A stretch of 64,000 bases of DNA from Lepidonotus clava (GCA_936440205.1 OW387145.1:13639396-13703395); one strand, 5' to 3'; positions 48,433-60,145 are shown, counted from the first letter of the stretch. The notes: a model not told the origin generated them from the sequence alone. A program made the numbers and translations.

Positions 48433-51144
48433 CAGAACGCTGCGATGAGTATTTTTCAATTACCAAAACTGATGTAAACCCAAATGGAATAATAAAGAAA
48501 ACCCAAAATGATGGTTTTTAAAATGATGTCATCCAAATTTGGGTCCATGTAATTTTGGATATCATTTGGGTCAACGTTTAGAAATAGTTATTTTTGGTAA
48601 TGTAGCTGTTGCTCTCTGGTGGAAACTTATAGAACCGGTTCCACCTGTTCGTTCCAATTCAATACGGTAGAGGTCTCTCTGTCTCTTATCCAACTTTCTG
48701 CATACCCATGCCTCTCTCTTCTTTCCCTGAGCGACACCTTGTGTTCCATAACGTTAACGATATAACAAATCGCCCAAACATGCCTTTATTCAAAGTTATT
48801 ATTCATATAAGGAGAAATAACGTCAACAATGTGCAAGGGGAAAGAATTTCCTTTTTAGCAATGGGGCATTTGACATATTTTTAGAAATCAAAAATTCGAA
48901 CCACCTTAATGCGAATTACAGACCATGTTTCAGTACTTTACAGCAAAAGGTCATATCTGAATCACCTAAAAATGTCGGTATTATGCATCATAATTAATTT
49001 CCCCTTACCGTTATTTGTAAACGACGACTGGATTATATACAAGGTCCCTGTGACCAAAGTTTATCAGCACCTTTTGTCTCAAAAGCAGTGCTGATAAGCA
49101 TTTCTTCCTCCAATAAATTCATCTTGAAAAGTTTAAGATCTATTTTTTAACAGGAAACCGGTTCTCCGGTTTAATAAGAATCTCATCTTTAACTATTGGA
49201 TGCGGTTCATTGGGTTGTTGTATTTTGGTGTTCCTGCAGGCTAAATCAAGGTGCATTGTGGGAAATATGTTGACAAGTCCATGTCCTGTTATAAGCATTT
49301 AACATTATCATAATTATTCATCTATGCCATTATCCTTTGTTTGAGGTTATAAAAGGGTAAAATTAGGTACTTTTTCTTTTGGTTACTGTATGTACTTCAA
49401 TTTCTGAAGTAAATTTTAAAATATTTTCATTACATATTTATATAGCCATAAGATGCATTATTTCTATTGGTTTTCCCAAGTTTTTGTCCACAAAATATGC
49501 CAGTCTGTAGGTGCATGAAATACATGAAAACTTGGAACTGCGTCTGCCTGACAAACGGTATTGTGACGATAGAAGGAAACGGGTCTCACAAAGCGAAGTT
49601 GTATTTGATGTCTTTTATTTCTCCTTCAATGCATTAATATTAGTTCACTGAAGACCACCGTGACGCCCTATAATCTGAGCTTGGTTCCATTATAGAACTG
49701 ACTGAAATTCACAAGATTAGTAATCTCATGTAAGACAAGAGTTAACCGTACACCATGGATTGTATCTTCTTACTTTATCAAAGTTACCCAAAGAGAGAAT
49801 TCCCGGAGCTATGTGTTGATGAAAGGCAATTACTTTAAATTTGAAATTAGGCTCTTGAGACAACACGTCGTTAGTTTCAATCATTCTACATTTTGTTCCC
49901 CTATACTGCATGGGAGTCGACATGCGTTTGCTTAGACATCGAGGTGTTTCTGTTGACTACAGGAACAATCATATCATAGGGCTGCTATGTTCGAAAGATC
50001 ACCTTTAATCTAATGCTATTTGCCTTCGATACATACTCATAAATACTGATACACAACATGTAAGTGTCCACTCTTAATGAAGCAGCTGCAAAGAACAGGG
50101 TACAAGACGATGCACATGTCGTTCAGCCATCCCATATGAAACAAACGCAATGAATCCCTTTATTGATGGTCTGATTTTGTGATTAACAAAACGTATTTTA
50201 ATTCACGTCAAGAGACTTTGGATTGAGATTGCTCCCAAACGGTTTTGCACATAGACACCTGTCAGTATGTTTCCCATTACGGATATAGATACTGTTTAAT
50301 AGCGTCCCCTACATTTGTAAGAATGAAAAGCATGACATCTAATATCAAATTGTAAGAAATACAAATATATATATGCAAAATGGACATAATGTTGATTTGC
50401 GGAAGCACTTGACGTCAGAAAGCTTATTACATGTACACAAGAGGCTTACTATATCGTTATGTCCTGTATAAGTACCAGACCTATCTGCAATCAAAAAAGT
50501 GCATTAAACATTATCTAGAGACATTCAGTATAATCATTAAGTAGGATTCATTCTTAGCCTCTATACTCCATAAAATACTTCCTTGTTTTCATTTCATACA
50601 TCTATACATGATCACATACATGCACTTGCAAAATAAAAGCATATTATAGTTGACCAAGACGAGAAGAGCCTACACATATGTGTTAACTTAACTTACTATC
50701 TGGTACAGTTAGTGCACAACGTATAGCAATTAAAGGTTGCAAATGTGAGGTTAGGGTGGTTTTCTATTGACGTCCATAGGGAATATTGTATCCTCTGGTT
50801 GTTGAGGATAATATTTCTCCTCATTTGTTGGCCATACGAAAAAGTACTGACCATTCCAAACTGCATTTAGAAAACACGAATGGCTGTCTGACAATATGCC
50901 AGATACAATGTCCACCTCTGAGTTTCATCAAGGTTCATCAAAAGAATTCCAATGAATCGTACCTATATCTCCGGAGGCTTCCTAGATAATCACAAAATAG
51001 CCATTAACGTGGCACCCTTATTATGTTGTTCATCCTCGTGACAAATTAAACTACCCATAAGAATGAAACTAGAACTATTGATGAATAACTATACTACTTA
51101 AAAAAAAAAAAAAGTGTACTTCTTTTTCTGAGAAGAATTGAGTA

Positions 51145-51150
51145 TTTATT
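51145..51150 (-). promoter_or_regulatory. Poly(A) signal of the glycosyltransferase gene
   Basis: AATAAA on the minus strand lies only 26 bases past the TAG stop. An A/T homopolymer follows at about 51100-51114. This would make a very short 3' UTR unless a further signal downstream is used. Confidence 0.45.
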
Positions 51151-51176
51151 AAGGGTGCGACTTGGTCTTGCCTGTG

Positions 51177-52236
51177 CTATAATAACCCAGCCTTGGATAA
51201 AACCATTCGCCCAAGGTCTGCAAATATCCCCCTACCATTGGCTAGGGCCGTCTCGTTGGCGAGTTCGGGCGGGTTGGGATGTGTCCAGTGAAAAGCGTTC
51301 ACCGACTGGCGCCAGTTCCTCAGGGAGCCTGTGGTGACGTGGTCGATGCTCATGTTGTGGTAGTTCTGCACCCAGGTGGGGTGGCAGCGGTACTGGTAGC
51401 AGATCACCTGCAGGTGGCGGTCAATGCGCAGCAGGTGGGGGTACTTCTCCAGCAGCTTGTACGGGTACATCACCCCGGTGAAGCCGTGTATGTCATTGTG
51501 CAGATTACGCATCGAGTCCCTGAACAGTCGCCAGAATGGAGCATTTCTTTTACCGTAGGACAACCCGAAGTTGACCGAATCCGGATAGGGGAAGCTCCAG
51601 TCCACCCAGTCAAAAGATGCAACTGCGTCATAGCCAAAGTCTTCCTTTGACAAAGGTTTCACCCAGATGGCGTCTGTGTCAGCGTAGATGCCGCCATATT
51701 TGATCATGATGTCTACACGGATGATATCGGACATAAGGGCTTTGTAGTAGGGCTCAATGACGCCCTGGTACACCAGGAGTGGCTGCTGGCGGGTGATGTG
51801 CTTTAGTCGGGGTGCTACCTTTGGGTTGTTCATCAGCTTGATCCAGTAGGGACCCCTAGGGGGGACGTCACCATGAATGTACACCGTTTCCACGTTCACA
51901 ACGTAAAGCATGGACAACACACTCAGGTAGAAGACAAAGTCCATTTTGCCCCCACCAATCCAGATCATATGGCCAATGTTGGGCACCAGTGTGTCATAAG
52001 TTGGCTTGGGCTTGAGCACTTCCTCAGTGCCATAAAAGATTTTACGGGCAATCTTCCCAAAGGCATCATCAAGGTCCCAGATGTCGGTTGGGTAGAAGCG
52101 TTCAAAGATGCCATCCTTGACTACCAGACAGTGTGGATTCCGCAGACCATTGTACAACTGGGTGGCTGTTGCACATTCCTGACGTTTTACCTTGAATCTT
52201 CCCGAACGTTCCATATCAGCAGCGATGGAGTCCAAT
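51177..52236 (-). CDS. Glycosyltransferase gene exon 4: end of domain 1 and all of domain 2
   Basis: The acceptor is CCTTTTGCAG at 52237. The exon encodes residues 316-667 to a TAG at 51179-51177. The first 80 residues (LDSIAADMERSG... to IARKIFYGTEE) complete domain 1, and the rest is an uninterrupted DXD domain. Conserved pieces include MIWIGG, the S-D-x2-R helix before the motif, KYGGIYADTDAIW, and a C-terminal segment with CHPTWVQNYHNMS. The exon is much longer than the others, so domain 2 is intronless while domain 1 is split by three introns. Confidence 0.88.
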
Positions 52237-55200
52237 CTGCAAAAGGAGAAATATTTACTATCCAATTTACACTGTAATCTTAACTTGTTCTTGACAAAGC
52301 TCTGTAAAAGTGTCACTACAACAGAGTAAAAGTTCCAAATTCTCAATACCTCTTCCTTAAGGCACACCTCAAGTAACGGAGGAATGAGTTGTTCTACAAG
52401 GAGAAAGAAACAGTATGTCAGCTACATAACAGTTTAATAATAATTATAAATATTCGACAGGGACCGTTTGGCTAGAAAGGATGCGTCCAAATAATCTTGA
52501 TTTTATAACCTTTTTAGTGGGAGGGTTTGGAGAACTTACGACTGGTTGTTGTACTGCACCGCCCCGGCCCGTATGATGACGTAGCCGTCGATGCTTCGCG
52601 GATCCAGGGACACGTCGAGGTCCACCTGGCGGTAGGTGACCGGGAAGTCGAGCAGCCACGTGCTCTCCCCCACGTACATGCCGCCCTCGTACCGCAGCAT
52701 CTCCACGATGGCCCGCACCTGGCGACAAACACAACCAGAATCAGATGTCTTTTCTTTTTTATTCATTAAAAACATATAACAGGGGCGGATCCAGAGTCAG
52801 TCATCTAGGGAGGGCAAACCAAACCCCCTATACAAAAAAAGTGAAAATAAATAACGTCAGATTTGCACGAATCAACAAACTTGGTCTAGGGGGGCGACCG
52901 CCCCGTTTGCTCCCCCCCCCCCCCCCCGAACTGCCACTGTGCACATGGTCTCCCAATTGATAGAAATGATAGACAATAATTATATGCGTTAAACCCACTC
53001 GCTTGTCTGTCGCAGCACAAAAATCACAAAATATAAAGATATGAAAATAGAATTCCAGTTGACAGTAGTAGACCTTCCATGAAGATGAGGAATCTTAGTT
53101 ATTAATCCAGTGAAATGGATCTTTCTTGGAGACTTTTGATTGGCAAGATCTTTACGAATGTAAATTAATGCAAAGGTACCACTCATTATTGACGTGTATT
53201 CATTTTCTATCGGTCATATTTGGTTTCGAATCTCAAATAAAAGCTCCTAAATGAGCATTATCAAACACATACAAATATTGTGATTTACGTTGTGACGTTG
53301 TAATCCTTATCTATAATTCTGAATCTAGATGGTGATTTACAGTTCAGTTCGATTCCCCACTAAGAGAAATATGCAATGGTTTTCTGAATCCCATGACACC
53401 CATTCTGAGATTTTCTTAGACGAAGATCAGGTTCTTCCCATCTCTTTTAAATGGACTCAACAAATACTGCATCGGTTGAACGATTAACTAGGTGAATGTG
53501 TGGCGCTAGCTCCATAACGTTTTCTTTAATTCACCAAGAGTGCAGATCATAGAAAACCAGACATTTTGACACTTGCACCTAGGTGCGATGTTTTTATTTG
53601 TACAAGAAAACCCGTGCATGGAATAACATTCACTTAACAAGAAATACAACGCCCATGAATGAAATACAGACTCAAGCCTATATACATTTTCAGTAGAAAC
53701 CACCAACCCATTTGACACGTGGCATTGTCAACCTTTTCCCGTAGGTAAAGGCACATAATTACAGCATGCCGGTATATCAGCGACATAAATACGTAACTCC
53801 GGCTGTCGTTTTGCCCTACAAAAATAAGACCTATGTCCTACTTTAACCAGACGTTCAAACAATCTTTTATCTTTCTTTTTCGGGTGTCTGCGGTCTGTAT
53901 TTAGTTCATTCACCCCTTAGGAGTGTCTAAACCTGTAAGTGGACAGCGTTTGGGTCATCGTCATGGTGACATGAGCAGGGCTAATAGGTACCTAACGTCC
54001 CCAAGGTAGAGGCTCCGAACCATGGGTCAAACACCATAGTCACCACTCCCTATCTATTGTCTAAGGTATAATGTTCTCCCAGCCACGCTGACAAAAACGT
54101 CGTATCTTTTAATTCCGTTTAGATAATATATATATTGTACTAGAAGTCCTGCAAGCCAAGGCCTAGGTCTATACGTCAATGTTAAATTGGGGTTCCGTGT
54201 TCTCACGCAGAACCCTATTGAAGGAATGTTTTGCTCCAGTGCTCCCTGTAATGGCCTAATTTAAAGGGCGTTTCAAAATGCATGGGGGTAGCAGGGTATC
54301 ATCACGGCCCAAGCCGGCCGACCATGTCCACAGGGACAGGTCTGCATTGTTTAAAAGTGATTTTCCATAGCTGCATTGTGGGTGCGCTTTTTCCATATAG
54401 GGTATGTGGATACTATACGGAATTCCATATATGGAAAACGCAGCCATCCCTAAAATCTGAGGAAGTCCTGGAGAAATCTAAAGGTGCCTTTCCATACATA
54501 AGTTGTGGGTGCGTTTTTTCCACCTAAGGTATGCGTAGGCCATGCGTTTTTCTTATATGGAATTCCAAATTGCCTACATACACCCTATATGGAAAAACCT
54601 CACCCACAACGTATGTGTGGAAAGGCGCCATTATCCGGTTCCAAGTGAATCTGAGGAGTTCCAGGTAATTCAGGTTTCAAGAGAGTTTCAAGTGAGGAGG
54701 TTCAAGGTAAATTTGAATAGGTTCCAAGTAATTCAAAAGCGGTTCCGATTAAAGCAGTTTCAGATGAATTTCTTTTTGTTTCCTCTTCCAAATCTAATGT
54801 TTTATTTTCCGTGACCTAAACTTTTCAAAATCTCGGGGGTTCCAGACAATCTCGGAACCCCTTCCCCCTGTGTACGGCACTGATATTTTGACTGATGAGA
54901 AAAGTTCAACATAGAAGACCAAAATAAGCACATTTAAAGTATACGACACAAGTGAGAAGAAATAATGTATGTACACACGTATGGATCCACTTGTATAGAT
55001 TTTCCTTTATGTAAGGGAGCCCCTCTTCCTTTTTTTAAATCTTTGGATCCGTCTCTGAAGGACACGTACTTTTATCAATTCTTGGGTCGAACGTGTAGGC
55101 ATACAAATATGATTTGTCATTATCATGCATAAACATGCTTTATGCATAAACACGCATTACCATGCATAAACATGCTTTATGCATAAACATGCATTATCAT

Positions 55201-56155
55201 GCATAAGATGCTTTATCATGCATAAACATACAATATCATGCATGTAAATGAACATGCATTACCATATATATAAACATGCTGATCGTGCATATTTTTACAT
55301 GGAACTCGTTTGATATCTCAGGGCCGCAGTCCAGGCCCGTGTATCCCATTGATTACTCCACCCTGACACAACCTCAGCCTCCCTCTGCCTCCCTTCCTGC
55401 CCCCTGACCGACTCACCTGGGCGTCCCGCGTCCCGTGGCAGATGGGTACCATCTCAGGGGTCAGCTGCTCCGACACGAAGAAAGGGAAGTCATGCTGCAG
55501 GTCCCTTATCCAGCTGTGGTAGTAGAGTTTATCGTGCTGGGGCTCGATCTCGTAGTGCAGCACCACCTTGTCCGGCTGAACCGCCCTGCAAAGGGAAAAG
55601 AAGGGTCAATAGGAAGTTTCAGATACTCCAATGCACCACGTAACGTAAACGTAACGTATCTTTTATATCAGCTGCAAGCAATGGTTTCAAAAACATTCCG
55701 TTATAGAATTTCCGTGTCCTCTTTTCTGGAAATAATCTTTTTCTAGCTTATTTGGAACCTGACCCAGGAAGTCAGGACAGCCGCCAGCAGTTGGATATAA
55801 GAAAGGGGGGTGGGCCACCAAGGGTAGGCCATGTACCGAGCAAAGTAGAAGTTGAATGACGGAGATGGCGGTGGCTCACACTAATGAGAAAGAGACCCAT
55901 AGACTGGTCCAACAAGGAACCTAATGAATTTAATTTTCCAATTAAACTACAAAAACACTATATAGAAAGTATACCGTGGCAAGGAGGACAACAAAGGTTC
56001 AATGTAAAAGGTTGTTGTAATCTACAGCTTTTGCTGTCTGAAACTGAATAGCATTTTGTTACTACAACATTACAGAATTAGGGCTATACTTTTCGAAATA
56101 CATAGTGACTTTGTATCTTACGGTGCTTTTACTGTAACTAGAGCATGCACTAGGT

Positions 56156-56200
<45 letters not shown>

Positions 56201-59075
56201 TAATCTAGATTATATGATGATTGATATCCCTACCCTGTCTAAATGATTTTAAGATACAGATGTTAGTGTCTGTTGTAGACACCCTTCGTGCGGCGAATTG
56301 GCTTTATATATGTATGTGTTGGATTCGTAGTGACTTACCATGACATCATTCCATGCATGTGTCTGCTAATAAACCTGACTTGAATATGTTCCACATCCAA
56401 TAAACATTGGTTTGTGGTTGATATTAAACCTTTCTCCAACATTAAGTTGGATTTAAGAAAGAAAATTTATTGAGATGCAATGATAAAAAGTTTTGATTTA
56501 GTGTTGCAAAAAAGTATACATTGTAAATTTACAGCAATACATGTTTGAACCTTTGCTGCTTGCTGTTTACAGTATTTACTTCTTACAGTATTGGTTGGTT
56601 TATTGTTAATTAAACCAACCAACGATCCTTTCTTCAGAAATAAAATGTGAACACACCAAAAAAACAATGTTTTTTATGTCCTATTTAACAGCCAGGGTCA
56701 TATAAAGGGTGGTGATAGTATTTGAATCTATGAGAAAGAAGACAACTTGCCTCTACTTTTACAGAGGCAAGCGATCTTTTACTACACTTACTGCATAGAC
56801 ATAGTATCATGATAAGGCCAGTCCTTTGATGTAGCAGAATGTCCACACTGCTGGGGAGTAAAGACCATATTCCACGTTGCAATAGGTAACATTTGCGGTA
56901 CTTTCTTTTAGCCACTGCAAGTAGTTTGTGTTTCAGATACCATCATGTTGGTATCTCCTACCACAAGCAATCCATAGAAAATGTATATAAAATCATTTGT
57001 GGTAGGACCTACTGCAAGCAAATACTGCAAGTATTGCCTATATTCCACCTTATGCTACCCTATCTCAAGTAAGTTTGCATCAGTTTGATTGCGTCATTTC
57101 ATGGTTCCACAGCCAATACCAAATAATGGAATATAGCCTTAAGGGAACCCCTTCCTCAATTCATTCTTCGACATAATTATCTTTACATGAATGAATAATT
57201 AAAAGGCCGTAAAATTGTGTCAATTGTCGCTTCCACGTGCCTACCTACATTACCCTATAATTATCTGCACAACAATATGGCCATGAGACTGTATCTACAC
57301 GAGGTTTATTGAGGACATTGGAAAGCCCGGGCGGCACTGCCCAACCATGCAACTGAATACGACAGTTTAGCGTCAGTCCTAGAGTCTTGCAAATGTTAAT
57401 GCCAGAGTCTTAGCAATTTTAATTTCTGAGGCAATTCAGTTGTGTCCTAGATCTTACAAAAATGTACGACTAGATAGTCGGGATTTACTTGTAGGGGCAG
57501 TGACTATGGTCTATCACTAACCAGTCGTATCCTATATAATAGAGCAAAGTTTCATAACTAAGAGAAATAAGATTAGAGAGTCGTAGGTTAAGGCTCCGTC
57601 AGGAGTTCCTACAGTCAAGTTAGTACAGTTGGTTAGTGTGGCTGGGGCTTAACTCTTTTACATTGGGGTACCATTTGCATTGGCCTTATAGGTGCAAATG
57701 CAACTATTTTACATTTCAGATACCAACATGTCGGTATCTGCCAACGCAAGCATTCCATAAAAAACCCTTGTAAAATCATGTGGGTTGACACAGTAATGTG
57801 TTTTGCCATTACAAGCAAAATCTTATATTCCATCTTGTCGTGTTTGAAATAATGCAAATTTGCCCAAATCAGACATGAAACACTGCAAAACGAAGAAAAC
57901 CCTTACACCTAGAATATGGCTTTTAGTTATGTTATCATCTGATTGTACTGACGTGGCAGCAGTCCTAGCTTAAAATATCATAGATATAAAAACTAGCTCT
58001 AGGGTGTAGGCAATGAATCTCCATGACTGTGCAGAGAAAGGGGAATTAGATCCATGATCTAGGCAGGGAGTTGACTAATGAGACCGGAGCGCAGCGGCTT
58101 TTGAGATGTTCAAACTGTCGGCCAGTGAAGAAGGCTGTGTTTATAGGCTGGACAGCTGGGCATTAGAGGGAGCTCCAATGATAGGCATGACTTTGTCTAG
58201 GAGCATTCTGGTTGAAAGAGCTGAGTGGACTAGCCTAAGGACTCATGAAATATTGAGGGGAAGTCAGTAATGTATATTACATTACTTGGACAAACAATAA
58301 ACATCCTTTTGTAACAGTGCTCTTAATGGTTGAGTTACATCAGGAGCTGATTTGGGGTCTAAGAACAGAAGAATGCAATTTGAACTAGCATAACTATTGC
58401 CATAATAAGTTAAAGGAAACAACATAAATACTCCCTATGAATAACATCAAAGTTCCTCATAGTTCACGATCCTGCTTACCTGATGGTGCTGAGGATGGAC
58501 AGGTAGGGCTTGAACTCGAACCAGCGCTGACCGCACCAGGTAAAGTGCACCACCGAGGGCACCAGGTCAGGCACCAGCTGTTTGAGGGCCGAGTAGGGCC
58601 CGGTCTCCATGTCCCCAGCTCCAGGGCGGCGGGGGGCCGACGGGTCGTCCAGGTTTAACGCTACTGTGTCCGGTAACCTCCGGGGGTCGGGCTTATCCCA
58701 GTTCTCCCCCACCAAACCCTCGCTTCCTGCCTGCGGCTGTCTTTGCCGTGATTGTTGTTGCTGCTGCTGCTGCTGATGCTTTTGTTGCTGTGGATGTTGT
58801 TTTTGTTGTGGATGTTGCTGTTGTGGCTGTTGTGGTTGCTGTGGATGTTGCTGTAGTTGTTGGACCAGCCCATTGCCGTGCGGGGCGGTCTTGCCGGGCC
58901 CGCCCCCTGTGGCCGGGCTGTAGTCCAGAGGTCGCCGGTTGTGGCGCACCCCGCCCAGCCCCAGGTCCATAGTGGAGGAGAGCTGCAAGTTCCCGCTCTG
59001 TGAGTAGACGAGCAGGACAGAGAGCAGCACGATGGCCCCCAGCACCCCCAGACGTACGAACACGCGCCGACTCAT
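51177..59075 (-). CDS. Type II membrane glycosyltransferase with tandem GT32-like (DXD sugar-binding) domains
   Basis: Four exons (59075-58480, 55585-55417, 52718-52540, 52236-51177) join in frame across GT-AG introns to give 667 codons plus TAG. Residues 1-7 are basic and 8-24 are a signal anchor, so the product should sit in the Golgi membrane with its catalytic part in the lumen. Residues about 70-115 form a Q/H/P-rich stem. Domain 1 (about 165-385) starts VPSVVHFTW. Domain 2 (about 398-625) starts VPNIGHMIWIGG and has SDIIRVDIMIKYGGIYADTD, with the metal-binding DXD at D501-T502-D503. Domain 1 has the equivalent block RYEGGMYVGEST (265-275), where G272-E273-S274 replace D-T-D, so it looks catalytically dead. 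Possible N-glycosylation sites are N313, N609 and N642. The fold belongs with A4GALT/A4GNT and OCH1-type enzymes (Pfam Gly_transf_sug). Donor and acceptor sugars cannot be told from sequence. Confidence 0.88.
52540..52718 (-). CDS. Glycosyltransferase gene exon 3: degenerate DXD block of domain 1
   Basis: The acceptor is TCGCCAG and the donor is CAGTC|GTAAGT. The exon encodes residues 256-314, beginning VRAIVEMLRYEGGMYVGEST, which aligns with the DXD block of domain 2 but lacks both aspartates. The last two bases plus the first of exon 4 make Ser315. Confidence 0.85.
52780..52939. mobile_element. GGGGCGGATCC-type short repeat, copy in glycosyltransferase intron 2
   Basis: Starts CAGGGGCGGATCCAG and ends with an inverse-like AACTGCCACTGTG after a long C run. 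This terminal word is typical of a widespread short hAT-like repeat in marine invertebrates. Confidence 0.5.
54352..54446. mobile_element. MITE family F, damaged copy
   Basis: Contains TTTTCCATAGCTGCATTGTG, GGTGCGCTTTTTCCATATAG and a central GGAATTCCATATATGGAAAA, all shared with the adjacent copy. Confidence 0.5.
54481..54629. mobile_element. Palindromic MITE family F, copy 1
   Basis: The left arm AAGGTGCCTTTCCATACATA, then GTTGTGGGTGCG, is matched inverted by the right arm ending GTGTGGAAAGGCGCC. Almost the whole 149 bp is arm. Confidence 0.7.
55124..55290. repeat. ATGCATAAACATG minisatellite-like array
   Basis: About eight variants of CATGCATAAACATGCTTTAT, close to the 3' splice side of glycosyltransferase exon 2's donor (minus strand, within intron 2). 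Confidence 0.75.
55417..55585 (-). CDS. Glycosyltransferase gene exon 2: domain 1
   Basis: The acceptor is CCCTTTGCAG and the donor is CCCAG|GTGAGT. The exon encodes residues 200-255, starting AVQPDKVVLHYEIEP and ending HGTRDAQ. The block VVLHYEIEP aligns with VETVYIHGDVPP of domain 2. It enters completing a codon and leaves in phase 0, matching exon 3. Confidence 0.85.
56158..56200. repeat. (TA)n microsatellite
   Basis: About 20 TA dinucleotides in the first intron of the glycosyltransferase gene. Confidence 0.85.
56871..57140. mobile_element. MITE family B, copy 1 (in glycosyltransferase intron 1)
   Basis: Ends are AAGACCATATTCCACGTTGC and, inverted, AAGGCTATATTCCATTATTT. Shares TTCAGATACC, TTGGTATCTCC, GCAAGCAATCCATA and TAAAATCAT words with 57650-57925. 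Confidence 0.6.
57650..57925. mobile_element. MITE family B, copy 2 (in glycosyltransferase intron 1)
   Basis: The internal sequence TTTCAGATACCAACATGTCG, GGTATCTGCCAACGCAAGC and TAAAATCATGTGGGTTG align with 56871-57140. The right end, CACCTAGAATATGGCTTT, is of the same type. The left end is less clear. Confidence 0.5.
58480..59075 (-). CDS. Glycosyltransferase gene exon 1: signal anchor, Q-rich stem, start of domain 1
   Basis: The ATG at 59075 begins MSRRVFVRLGVLGAIVLLSV, a short cytoplasmic tail with arginines followed by a transmembrane helix. An acceptor-like TTTCTGCAG ends at 59088, 12 bases before the ATG, so a 5' UTR intron is likely and this start is well placed. The exon ends with a GTAAGC donor after AG; those two bases join the first G of exon 2 to make Arg199. 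Residues from about 165 (VPDLVPSVVHFTWCGQ) open the first glycosyltransferase domain. Confidence 0.87.
58753..58862 (-). repeat. CAG/CAA/CAT-rich coding repeat (Q/H/P stem)
   Basis: Impure triplet repeats encode runs such as QQQQQQQQ and repeated QQHPQQ units in the stem of the glycosyltransferase. CAG and CAA are mixed with CAT, CCA and AAA, so it is not a pure expandable tract. The alternative frames of this block give long spurious Asn/Ser or Thr/Ala-rich readings. Confidence 0.8.
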
Positions 59076-59447
59076 GATGCCTTTTGTCTGCAGAAACAAG
59101 GAGTTTTGTATTAGCATAAGTAAGTATACATGCAATCTTCAATAAATTAGAGTGAAAATCGCTGCGACATTTTCTGGCCTTAATGATATGCGACATGTGA
59201 TTTTTAAGAGATATTGACATTTTTATCTTGAAAATCATCTTCAGAGTTACCTCTGGACTTCCAGAAGATAGTTTAAACGTACATCTATGATAAGAACGAA
59301 TTCAGTTTTACATCAAGTAGTAAAGAACGTTTTTTTACACGATTAATGTCAAACAGGGCTAGAAATAAAAACAATAAATAAAAATGGGTCATTAATTGTT
59401 ATAATTGATAAAGCGACCATAGGGTTTCTCAAATCCAACAGATCTAA

Positions 59448-59593
59448 CAGGGACGGATTTACAGGAGGTCTGCCCCTTTTTTCACCAAATGATAGTGCTT
59501 TTAATGTAAAACTCAAGCTGATTAATAGGGTGCCGACAAAATAACATTAGGAGGCCCCATCCCCAAGTTTGGAAATGTCTGGATCCACTCATG
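59448..59593. mobile_element. GGGGCGGATCC-type short repeat
   Basis: Starts CAGGGACGGATTT, contains TGCTTTTAATGTAAAACTC (compare TTTTTAATGTAAAATTC at 48119) and ends GGATCCACTCATG. Confidence 0.45.
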
Positions 59594-60019
59594 ACAATTA
59601 AAAGAAAACCAAAAAACTATACCCCTACTGCCGTTCAACTGTTTCTTCTGAGATTGTTTGATTTTGGTTCTGACGTTATTGCTCATTAACCGATACAGAA
59701 ATAGGTCGTCATTAGAATTAAATTAGTAATGAGACGATTTGTAAACTATTAGACCGTAAACGGTTTAACACGCTTATGGGTTAGCATAATAGCACGATAA
59801 CAACCTTATAGTTGGAGTGCCAACTACCGTGCAGTGTTTCCCATAGACATCTTACTCAAATCTAGAAAATCTAGCTGAAAACATGAGGAGCATAGGAAAG
59901 TTCACTCATACATTATTGTATTATTTCTATATAACATGGGGGAGGGGGGGGGGGGGGACTAAAACCGCATGCAATCGCGCATAATTATGCGCGCGTCATT
60001 TTGCCCTATTTAAATAGTT

Positions 60020-60084
60020 TAGGAGTCCACCAAAAGGGGGGAGGGGTCAGGACCCCCAGGACCCCCGCCCCTGGATCCGCCCAT
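60020..60084. mobile_element. GGGGCGGATCC-type short repeat, right end
   Basis: Ends CCCCTGGATCCGCCCATG, preceded by C- and G-rich runs. Confidence 0.35.
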
Positions 60085-60145
60085 GTATATATGATCATAA
60101 GTTACTCTGAAGAGTACTCACACTACATGACTGTTCGAAAATATT

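Larger units (their letters stand above)
47890..51144. other. Non-coding gap between the DIRS element and the glycosyltransferase gene
   Basis: Contains a GGGGCGGATCC-type end and the composite inverted-module repeat, then about 2.7 kb of AT-rich sequence (48.45-51.1 kb) with only minor inverted words (ACCCAAATG, 48475-48575). No gene is seen. Confidence 0.5.

Noticed and set aside
51279-52277. Plus-strand open frames of 123 and 134 codons
   Set aside because: They are antisense shadows of glycosyltransferase exon 4.
55124-55290. Possible CRISPR-like array
   Set aside because: The units are contiguous and degenerate, with no spacers of constant length, and the setting is an animal intron.
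58661-59238. Asn/Ser-rich and Thr/Ala-rich frames on the minus strand
   Set aside because: They are other frames of the CAG-rich stem repeat in glycosyltransferase exon 1.
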